From Eledone cirrhosa (Eukaryota > Mollusca > Cephalopoda > Octopoda > Eledonidae), in assembly GCA_964016885.1 (NCBI GenBank), contig OZ024744.1:114218674-114282673 (forward strand): 64,000 nt of DNA. The letters are read 5' to 3'. Positions 59,301 to 64,000 of the stretch are shown piece after piece. A model generated the notes under the pieces. That model saw nothing but the letters and a program-made list of their open reading frames with translations. It made no database searches and was not told the DNA's origin. Position 1 is the stretch's first letter; every line of letters begins with the position of its first letter. Position numbers and translations under genes: made by a program.

Positions 59301-60329
59301 GATCACAGCTCTGATACTACAGATATGTGGTTAGAATATCTCAGGAAAGAATCACTGAATTGAGAGATCACAGCTCTGATACTATGGACATGTGGTTAGA
59401 ATGTCCCAGGAAAGAATCTCTGAATTGAGAGGTCACAGTTCTGATACTACAGATATGTGGTTAGAATGTCTCAGGAAAGAATCACTGAATTGAGAGATCA
59501 CAGCTCTGATACTATGGACATGTGGTTAGAATGTCTCAGGAAAGAATCTCTGTATTGAGAGATCACAGCTCTGATACTATGTACATGTGGTTAGAATGTC
59601 TCAGGAAAGAATCTCTGAATTGAGAGATCACAGCTTTGATACTATGTACATGTGGTTAGAATGTCTCAGGAAAGAATCTCTGAATTGAGAGATCATAGCT
59701 CTGATACTATAGATATGTGGTTAGAATGTCTCAGGAAAGAATCACTGAATTGAGAGATCACAGCTCTGATACTATGGACATGTGGTTAGAATGTCCCAGG
59801 AAAGAATCTCTGAATTGAGAGGTCACAGTTCTGATACTACAGATATGTGGTTAGAATGTCTCAGGAAAGAATCACTGAATTGAGAGATCACAGCTCTGAT
59901 ACTATGGACATGTGGTTAGAATGTCTCAGAAAAGAATCTCTGAATTGAGAGATCACAGCTCTCTCTAATACTATGTACATGTGGTTAGAATGTCTCAGGA
60001 AAGAATCTCTGAATTGAGAGATCACAACTCCGATACTATGACATGTGGTTAGAATGTCTCAGGAAAGAATCTCTGAATTGAGAGATCACAGCTCTGATAC
60101 TATGACATGTGGTTAGAATGTCTCAGGAAAGAATCTCTGAATTGAGAGATCACAGCTCTGATACTACAGATATGTGGTTAGAATGTCTCCGGAAAGAATC
60201 TCTGAATTGAGAGATCACAGCTCTGATACTATGACATGTGGTTAGAATGTCTCAGGAAAGAATCTCTGAATTGAGAGATCACAGCTCTGATACTACAGAC
60301 ATGTGGTTAGAATGTCTCAGGAAAGAATC

Positions 60330-60525
60330 GCTGGGCAGATTTTATGGTCAAAACCTATTGGCAGGAGACCCAGGGGTAGAAACTGAGCAAGATAGCTGGA
60401 TAACATCTTGGCTGGTCTAACTTGGGGATTCAGCTGGATCAGTTGGAGACGGTTACTTGTGACAGGAACACTGGAAGGAGTGTTTGAGGAGTCTGTGTCC
60501 ACGACCCTCCCAGGTATGAGAAGGG
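60330..60525 (+). pseudogene. LINE relic A, right half: end of ORF2 after the satellite
   Basis: The last satellite unit runs in frame into unique sequence: MSQERI then AGQILWSKPIGRRPRGRN, stop, AR, stop, LDNI (60318 to about 60407). This continues the LINE C-terminus, whose usual text is ...RPRGRPRTRWLDxI. TGA and TAG replace expected sense codons (TGA near 60383, TAG near 60393). The frame then stays open through WRRLLVTGTLEGVFEES to about 60520 and into the GAG/GAA tract. Together with 7559-7869 this reconstructs one contiguous LINE fragment interrupted by the 65-bp array. Confidence 0.82.
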
Positions 60526-60689
60526 GAGGAAGAGGAGGAGGAGGAGGAGGTGGGAGAAGAAGAAGAAGAAGAAGAAGAAGAAGAAGAAGAAGAAGAAGAA
60601 GAAGAAGAAGAAGAAGAAGAAGAAGAAGAAGAAGAAGAAGAAGAAGAAGAAGAAGAAGAAGAAGAAGAAGAAGAAGAAGAAGAAGAAAG
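60526..60689 (+). repeat. (GAG)n-(GAA)n polypurine triplet tract
   Basis: Starts with GGA/GAG units (60526-60551) and continues with about 44 nearly pure GAA/AAG triplets to about 60688. It yields poly-Glu, poly-Arg, poly-Ser and poly-Phe ORFs in different frames, none of them a gene. It directly follows the LINE ORF end, so it may be the expanded 3' tail of that element (inference). In the host transcript it would be read as a long TTC/CTT pyrimidine tract. Confidence 0.95.
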
Positions 60690-60691
60690 AC

Positions 60692-60762
60692 AAATAATTT
60701 TGAAAATAATGAAGTATTTGGAGGAATTTAGTAATTTAACTAACTGTTTCATTGGTGTTTAG
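60692..60762 (+). repeat. Fragment of the same dispersed repeat as 7373-7558
   Basis: tttgaaaataatgaag...tagtaatttaactaactg aligns to the core of the left-hand repeat (7423-7470) at about 85%. It is too diverged to be a target-site duplication; more likely it is a second family member. Confidence 0.6.
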
Positions 60763-60850
60763 GGCGGGGGGATTAGTAGTAATTGGTAGTGTGTTGGGCA
60801 ACATGCTTTGTGACATATAGTTACAGCCCTTTATGTTTGGAGTTCAAAAC
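60763..60850 (+). mobile_element. tRNA-derived SINE 5' fragment (cephalopod-type), decayed
   Basis: ggcggggggattagtagtaa..., then gggcaacatgctttgtgacat, then gagttcaaaacat. It resembles, from memory, the 5' half of the common cephalopod SINE (ggcgg..gctggcag..., gggc.aaatgctt.g.gg..., and a B-box-like gagttcaaattcc). The B-box-like gagttcaaa is at 60840-60848. The 3' half is missing and the minus-strand LINE starts here. The assignment rests on memory of the family. Confidence 0.5.
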
Positions 60851-61282
60851 ATAAATCCAGTGTGCGCTGGGTGTGAGGTCGGAATTTATCAAGTCGTCCC
60901 AGGTTTTTCTAGGTCTGCCTACTCCGTGGCTACCGTCTATCTTTATTGCCCTGCACTTTGTTATACAGCTGTCGACTTTCATGCGCATCACGTGACCATA
61001 CCAACGTAGCCTTCTCTCGAGTAAACAACATCTGATCCCTCTTATTCCTAATTTCTCCCTTAGTTCGTTTATGCTTTGCCGTTCACATATATTACTATCA
61101 CACATCCAGCGGAGCATGCAAGCTTCGTTTCTCTCCAGTCTGCGTAGATCCTCTGCACACAATGCCCAGGTCTCACTGCCATGTAACATTGCTGTTCGTA
61201 TGCAGGCATCATACAGCCTGCCTTTCATTTTTAGAGAGAACCCTTTAGCGGCCAATAGTGGTATAAGCTCTCTGAACTTTTT
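60851..61282 (-). pseudogene. LINE B ORF2, C-terminal region
   Basis: In the same frame as the RT segment after the TAG. It reads KKFRELIPLLAAKGFSLKMK, then CIRTAMLHGSETWAL, LERNEACMLRWM, RRLRWYGHVMRM and VGRPRKTWDDLI. This is the cysteine-bearing C-terminal domain of LINE ORF2 proteins. The RLRWYGHV.RM element is homologous to the motif that became the 65-bp satellite in LINE A. The last residues before a stop at 60821 are probably SINE-derived read-through. Confidence 0.85.
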
Positions 61283-62253
61283 CTATCCAGTTCTGACTCT
61301 AGCTACTGTACTTTCAGAGCACCCTCCACCACTGCTGATTTTGTCACCCAAGTAACGGAAGCTGTCCACTATTTCTATAGAACCCTCTGCGCAGTTGAAA
61401 GAGCTAGTATTTTGTGGGCACTTGCTGCTACTTATTGCACCAGAGCATCGGCCACATATAAAATCTATATTCTTAGTTAGCTTACCTGTGATCCCACTAC
61501 ATCTTTTATGCACCCTTACTTTGCATTTGGGACATAAAATGGAGTTTCTGCCTACTCCTTTCCTACACACTGAGCATGGCCATTTCCTAGATGGGACCGG
61601 TGCCCTATTTTCCTTCCTACAAACTAGAACTTTAGTCTTAGACAAGTTAATTTTAAGGCCTTTTGATTCTAGGCCATGCTTCCATGTTTGGAATTTTTTC
61701 TCTAGTTCAGCCATTGATTCAGCTATGAGCGTTAGATCATCTGCGTATAGGAGTTCCCATGGGCAGCCGGTCATGAACTCCTCTGTTATAGCCTGAAGGG
61801 CAATAATAAATAGTAGGGGGCTAAGAACGGAGCCCTGATGAACACCAACTTTTACGCTAAACTCTTCACTATATTCGTTGTTAATTCTAACCTTGCTGAC
61901 TGTTTCTTTATACATGGCTTGTATAGCTCTCACAAGCCATTCATCAACACCTAGTTTTCTAAGAGCCCACCAGATAATGGAACAGGAGACTCTGTCAAAG
62001 GCTTTCTCCAAGTCAATAAAAGCTAAGTATAGGGGTTTACTTTTAGCTAGGTACTTCTCCTGTAGTTGTCGTACAATGAAAAGAGGGTCTGTGGTACTTT
62101 TACCTGACACAAACCCGAACTGCATTTCATCTAGATCAATTCGCTCTCTGATTATTTGCGCTATTACTTTTTCTGTGACCTTCATGACCTGGTCTATTAA
62201 TTTAATGCCTCTATAGTTACCCCTATCTAGGGCATCTCCTTTACCCTTGTAAT
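61283..62253 (-). pseudogene. LINE B ORF2, reverse transcriptase palm with PHD-like zinc cluster
   Basis: Residue numbers count from the Met at 62185. QFGFVSGKSTTD is at 22-33, motif A FIDLEKAFD at 56-64 (catalytic Asp 58), motif B GSVLSPLLF at 118-126, motif C YADD at 147-150, and motif D GLKINLSKTK at about 166-175. A C4HC3 cluster then follows: C204, C207, C218, C221, H226, C229, C244, C247, with spacing that fits a PHD finger. After it comes FRYLG at 276-280. A TAG at 61285-61283 interrupts the frame where Trp is likely (RTG, stop, KKFREL), and the same frame continues open beyond. All catalytic Asp residues are intact, so this copy is only mildly decayed. Confidence 0.9.
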
Positions 62254-63019
62254 GATAATGCTGCTACGCCAGTCCTTCGGAACAACCCCATTCTGTATGA
62301 CTTGGTTTACTATCCGGGTGACCATAGTGTGTCCCACCGTTCCAGAAGCTTTCAGCATTCCAGCAACTATTTCCGAAGGCCCAGCCGCCTTACCCGTCTT
62401 CATATCTTTGATTGCCTTACTTATTATACTACCTTCGACTAACACTGCTGGTCTCTCTATTGGATCGATGTGGGGGAGACTGTCTTTCTCCCATTTATTC
62501 TCCTCATTTAGTAACCTTTCGTAGTGACACTTCCAAGCTACCTTCTTATCAGCGTCAGTGATGGCAAGTACACCATCATCATTAAGGACACACTTCTCCC
62601 CGACAATATCACGGTTTTCCTTGACACATTGCCTAGCAATCCTGAACACCTCACGTTTTTGGTCCTCGCGTTGTAGAACATGCTTGAACTTTCTTTCCTC
62701 TGTTTCCCTTCTTGCGAAGTACACTTGTCTCCTAGCTTCCCTCCTGGCCACTTGATAGTCTTCTCTACTTCCCCCATCCTGCCATACTTTCCAAGCCTGC
62801 TTTTTGGCCTTGATTGACTCCTCCACCTTACTGTTCCACCACCATGTTACTCTCCTCCTGCCTACAGGCCTGCTCCAGCCACAGACTTCGTCTGCCACCA
62901 TCAGCAGGTTTGCTTTCAGGAATCCCCCCTGTTCCTCTATATTGTACGACTCTAAATGTTCTTCCTTACTGTCGAAAGCATCAAGTAATATGCTTTTAAA
63001 TTTATTACTGGCTGTGGGG
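62254..63019 (-). pseudogene. LINE B ORF2, linker and start of RT
   Basis: The open frame enters from the microsatellite and reads through VADEVCGWSRPVGRRRVTWWWNSKVEESIKAKKQAW, a basic Arg/Lys-rich linker typical of the region between endonuclease and RT. It then reads DMKTGKAAGPSEIVAGML (RT block 1, K..GK..GP..I) and WRSSIIIT. After that the frame is lost: the next family residues (YKGKGDALDRGNYRGI) are found in another frame from about 62250, so one or more bases were gained or lost at about 62250-62260. The open frame also runs without a stop from the guanylyl cyclase exon at 63156 through the microsatellite into this segment. Confidence 0.82.

Positions 63020-63062
<43 letters not shown>
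63020..63062. repeat. (TA)n(GT)n microsatellite
   Basis: About 13 TA units followed by about 7-8 GT units, placed between the splice donor at 63084 and the truncated 5' end of LINE B. It is stop-free in the minus frame used by both the exon and the LINE (it reads as THTHTYIYIY). Confidence 0.95.
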
Positions 63063-63084
63063 AAAATGTGGTGTCAGTACGTAC

Positions 63085-63156
63085 TGTAATGATGTCCCAC
63101 ACAAAAGACATGGCAAACATGCTATCCATTTTAAAATCTGGATTTTCAAGAACATT
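63085..63156 (-). CDS. Receptor guanylyl cyclase, kinase-homology domain exon (N-lobe end / helix D-E)
   Basis: A 72-nt exon. The acceptor TTTCTCTTTTACAG ends at 63157; the donor is ACA|GTACGT at 63085/63084. Its 24 codons are in phase 0 at both ends: NVLENPDFKMDSMF then AMSFVWDIIT. The family pattern is (S)LQ(D/N)(V/I)LEN...(L/M)D.MF..S...DI(V/I).GM, with the following GM supplied by the first codons of the exon at 7351. Three independent exons joining in frame into one kinase-homology domain make the gene call strong. Upstream exons (ATP-binding lobe, transmembrane segment, extracellular domain) are not in 63157-64000. An alternative donor 4 bases further on (TAC|GTACTG) would break the frame with the next exon and is disfavoured. 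Confidence 0.88.
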
Positions 63157-63252
63157 CTGTAAAAGAGAAAAATTAGAAATTGAAAAACTATTTAAATAGT
63201 TTGAAAAGGACACTTTTTCTAGTTTCAAATTTCATGATGATAAAACTGATAT

Positions 63253-63253
<1 letters not shown>
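63157..63253 (-). promoter_or_regulatory. Intron end with polypyrimidine tract / 3' splice site
   Basis: The minus strand just upstream of the exon reads CTAATTTTTCTCTTTTACAG. It contains CTAAT, a branch-point-like word about 14 nt before a strong pyrimidine run and the acceptor AG at 63158-63157. The rest is AT-rich intron. Confidence 0.65.

Positions 63254-63320
<67 letters not shown>
63254..63320. repeat. (CT)n(TA)n microsatellite
   Basis: About 15 CT units followed by about 19 TA units. The TA end overlaps the left tip of the foldback element. Confidence 0.95.
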
Positions 63321-63327
<7 letters not shown>

Positions 63328-63400
63328 GAGGAATTCCAACTTTGTCTGATTTACTCGTTTTATTTACAATCCTTTAAAATATATATAATGGTATTATAAT

Positions 63401-63451
63401 GACAGTCGAGTTTGCAATTTTCAACTGTTGAAAATTGCAAACTCGACTGTC
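63401..63451. repeat. 51-bp near-perfect palindrome
   Basis: gacagtcgagtttgcaattt... followed after a 3-base centre by its reverse complement ending in gcaaactcgactgtc. It would form a 24-bp hairpin. It sits at the inner end of the foldback's left arm and just upstream of the + strand hammerhead core. Confidence 0.9.
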
Positions 63452-63462
63452 ACCACATATCA

Positions 63463-63501
63463 TGAACCTGAAGATTGCGAAAGCATGAAAGTACTTGTTC
63501 A
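63463..63501 (+). ncRNA. Hammerhead ribozyme, type I, minimal stem III (candidate)
   Basis: All conserved parts occur in order: TGAAC (stem I 5'), CTGAAGA (the CUGANGA core, 63468-63474), a stem II of TGC/GCA closed by a GAAA tetraloop (63476-63485) with a T-T apposition next to the core, GAAA (63487-63490), stem III AGTACT (self-complementary), TT as the cleavage dinucleotide (63495-63496, H17 = U), and GTTCA, the exact complement of the opening TGAAC. Very short palindromic stems III that work as dimers are known from Penelope-like elements and retrozymes. The weak stem II could lower activity. Confidence 0.62.
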
Positions 63502-63658
63502 ATTAACACTTAGAATTTAATATTCTATCATACTATTTCATTATAATACCATTATATATATTTTAAAGGATTGTAAATAAAACGAGTAAATCAGACAAAG
63601 TTGGAATTCCTCTTATTAATATAATCTTCTATACACAATCATACACACCTGTGTATAT

Positions 63659-63675
63659 TTACCTATATATATCTA

Positions 63676-63732
<57 letters not shown>
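63659..63732. repeat. (TA)n microsatellite
   Basis: A TA-rich run with a few ctat interruptions at its left edge, then pure TA to about 63732. Confidence 0.9.
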
Positions 63733-63736
<4 letters not shown>

Positions 63737-63781
63737 ACAATGATATTAAATAAATGGAAACTATATTTATAAAACCATATT

Positions 63782-63844
63782 TATTTTATTATATATATTT
63801 CAAGGGTACCAAGACACATTGGTACGCTTTCATCAGATAAAATA
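63782..63844 (-). ncRNA. Hammerhead ribozyme, type I, AT-rich stem I (candidate)
   Basis: On the minus strand, 63844 downwards: TATTTTAT (stem I 5'), CTGATGA (63836-63830, perfect core), then stem II of 11 positions (AAG, C-C mismatch, GTACCAA) closed by the loop TGTGTC (63829-63802), GAAA (63801-63798), a minimal stem III made of TATATA between A15.1 and U16.1, UA as cleavage dinucleotide (63791-63790), and ATAAAATA, an exact 8-bp partner of the stem I 5' strand. The core and the paired stem II are unlikely by chance; the AT-rich stem I alone is weaker evidence. It probably belongs to a Penelope-like element end or retrozyme copy. Confidence 0.7.
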
Positions 63845-64000
63845 CAAAGTTTGTTTTATAAATAGAGACATACCCATGAAAATCATACCTTATCAGTTGG
63901 AAATTCACTGGATAATTAATATCATTGAATATTTATATAATATCATTGAATATTTACTCCAGTAATTTGTTGAGTGCTCTAAATCAGTTATAAACATTTA
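63845..64000. other. AT-rich sequence with nothing recognised
   Basis: No exon of the guanylyl cyclase pattern, no ORF and no repeat family recognised. gttttataaat at 63853-63863 is complementary to atttataaaac at 63765-63775, so the hammerhead at 63782-63844 sits within a slightly longer hairpin-flanked unit. Confidence 0.5.

Larger units (their letters stand above)
7870..60329 (+). repeat. 65-bp LINE-derived satellite, about 805-810 copies (52.5 kb)
   Basis: A continuous head-to-tail array. The consensus monomer is tctgaattgagagatcacag + ctctgatactatggacatgt + ggttagaatgtctcaggaaa + gaatc (65 bp). Common variants are tactatgacatg (64 bp), tactatgtacatg, tacta(ca)gacatg, tactacaaacatg, tactacagatatg, tgtattgag, gatatcac, tcaggcaagaaactctg, gtcccagg, a +4-bp ctctctctaatac form and a rare form lacking the cacagctctgat segment (about 9310 and 10270). 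Read in one + frame a unit is IERSQL, stop, YYGHVVRMSQERI: the C-terminal LINE RT motif. The array is bordered by the preceding and following portions of that LINE ORF in the right order and orientation. Since 65 is not a multiple of 3 and each unit has a stop, it is not coding. It lies entirely inside one guanylyl cyclase intron. Confidence 0.97.
60851..63019 (-). mobile_element. LINE B: 5'-truncated non-LTR retrotransposon
   Basis: A minus-strand ORF2 remnant of about 2.17 kb in three open segments: 63019 to about 62254, about 62253 to 61286, and 61282 to about 60851. It has a linker region, the reverse transcriptase with FIDLEKAFD, GSVLSPLLF and YADD, a PHD-like cysteine cluster, the YLG motif and the RT C-terminus. 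The upstream apurinic-type endonuclease is missing. The element begins abruptly at a TA/GT microsatellite only about 65 bp from a splice donor. One frameshift (about 62250-62260) and one nonsense codon (61285-61283) inactivate it. It is related to LINE A (shared C-terminal RRLRWYGHVMRM versus IERSQL-YYGHVVRM) but clearly of a different family. Similar ORFs with this internal zinc cluster are abundant in cephalopods, sea urchins and cnidarians (from memory). It is in sense orientation with the host gene. Confidence 0.88.
7352..63084 (-). other. Intron of about 55.7 kb in the guanylyl cyclase gene, filled by satellite and transposon debris
   Basis: Defined by the donor ACA|GTACGT at 63085/63084 and the acceptor TCTTTCTAG at 7352. 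Both flanking exons are phase 0 at this border, and the joined peptide reads ...[14 protein letters not shown]..., which matches the family pattern DI(V/I)xGM.(Y/F)(L/I)H. From the 5' end of the transcript the intron contains a TA/GT microsatellite, a sense-oriented 5'-truncated LINE, SINE and dispersed-repeat fragments, a GAA tract, and then an antisense LINE relic split by a 52.5-kb 65-bp satellite and a dispersed repeat. No other exon was found inside it. Confidence 0.85.
63317..63623. mobile_element. Perfect 86-bp foldback (inverted-repeat) element with hammerhead in the spacer
   Basis: The left arm 63317-63402 (starting ttaataagaggaattccaac after TATA) is the exact reverse complement of the right arm 63538-63623. 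The 135-bp spacer has a second palindrome at 63401-63451 and a hammerhead core at 63463-63501. There is no ORF and no evident target-site duplication, because the outside is TA-rich. It could be a MITE-like foldback, or a Penelope-like element tail with an inverted partial copy; the hammerhead favours the latter. The identity of the arms suggests recent origin or gene conversion. Confidence 0.8.

Noticed and set aside
7870..60329. CRISPR-like or spacer-repeat array
   Set aside because: The units are full tandem copies with no unique spacers, the host is eukaryotic, and the monomer is explained by LINE ORF2.
1..60329. Common origin of the 46-bp and 65-bp satellites
   Set aside because: They share only short words such as atgtggtt and gagaga on opposite strands; the rest does not align, and only the 65-bp unit has LINE homology.
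60238..60502. Short ORFs bridging the satellite end and unique sequence (60-61 codons on both strands)
   Set aside because: They are out-of-frame or antisense readings of the last satellite units and the LINE relic, with no independent protein similarity.
60408..60762. ORFs with poly-Arg, poly-Glu, poly-Ser and poly-Phe on both strands
   Set aside because: These are translations of the GAA/GAG triplet tract in different frames.
60692..60762. Target-site duplication of LINE A with the left repeat
   Set aside because: About 15% divergence over 48 bp, and both belong to a dispersed family; a true target-site duplication would be shorter and as young as the insertion.
61071..62999. Several + strand ORFs of 61-133 codons
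   Set aside because: Antisense shadows of the minus-strand LINE B ORF2.
62227..63228. A single 333-codon protein on the minus strand
   Set aside because: A chimera of intron end, guanylyl cyclase exon, microsatellite and LINE linker. Splice sites and homology split it; it is not a normal gene product.
63157..64000. Next upstream guanylyl cyclase exon (region before SLQ)
   Set aside because: I read the minus strand for the expected family pattern and splice sites and found only intron, microsatellites and the foldback. The in-frame FSLLQ just before the exon is the translated polypyrimidine tract.

Overview
The window is animal nuclear DNA, most likely from a cephalopod mollusc (octopus or squid). 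The basis is spliceosomal exons, non-LTR retrotransposons, very long tandem satellites, abundant TA/CT/GAA microsatellites, and dispersed repeats that I recognise from memory as cephalopod-type. The exact species cannot be told from the sequence alone.

The host gene lies on the minus strand and is not visible as a long open frame. Three short exons, at 63156-63085, 7351-7198 and 6560-6411, join in phase into one continuous protein segment. This segment is the kinase-homology (pseudokinase) domain of a membrane receptor guanylyl cyclase (natriuretic-peptide-receptor/Gyc76C type). Each exon has good AG/GT splice borders. The N-terminal ligand-binding part should lie beyond 64000, and the cyclase domain beyond position 1.

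The intron between the first two exons is about 55.7 kb and almost all of it (7870-60329, about 52.5 kb, roughly 805-810 copies) is a 65-bp satellite. The satellite is a fragment of a LINE ORF. One strand of the monomer reads as the conserved RT C-terminal motif of the LINE, with an internal stop. The DNA just left of the array is the preceding part of that same LINE ORF, and the DNA just right of it is the following part. The satellite therefore seems to have been born in place, by tandem amplification inside a dead LINE within an intron. It later grew by repeated block duplication (offsets of 960, 1297, 1365, 2924, 2987, 5128 and 5321 bp are directly visible).

The next intron of the same gene contains a second, unrelated satellite: a 46-bp, nearly G-free monomer filling 1-6301 and running off the window edge. 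Its many apparent ORFs are artefacts, because the consensus has no stop in any forward frame.

Right of the big array come a GAA/GAG tract, fragments of dispersed repeats (one tRNA-SINE-like), and a second, different LINE on the minus strand (about 63019-60851). That LINE is 5'-truncated and carries one frameshift and one nonsense codon. It retains RT motifs and has a C4HC3 PHD-like zinc cluster inside ORF2. Beyond exon 63156-63085 is AT-rich DNA with a perfect 86-bp foldback and two complete hammerhead ribozyme cores, one on each strand (63463-63501 + and 63844-63782 -). These probably mark remains of Penelope-like elements or retrozymes.
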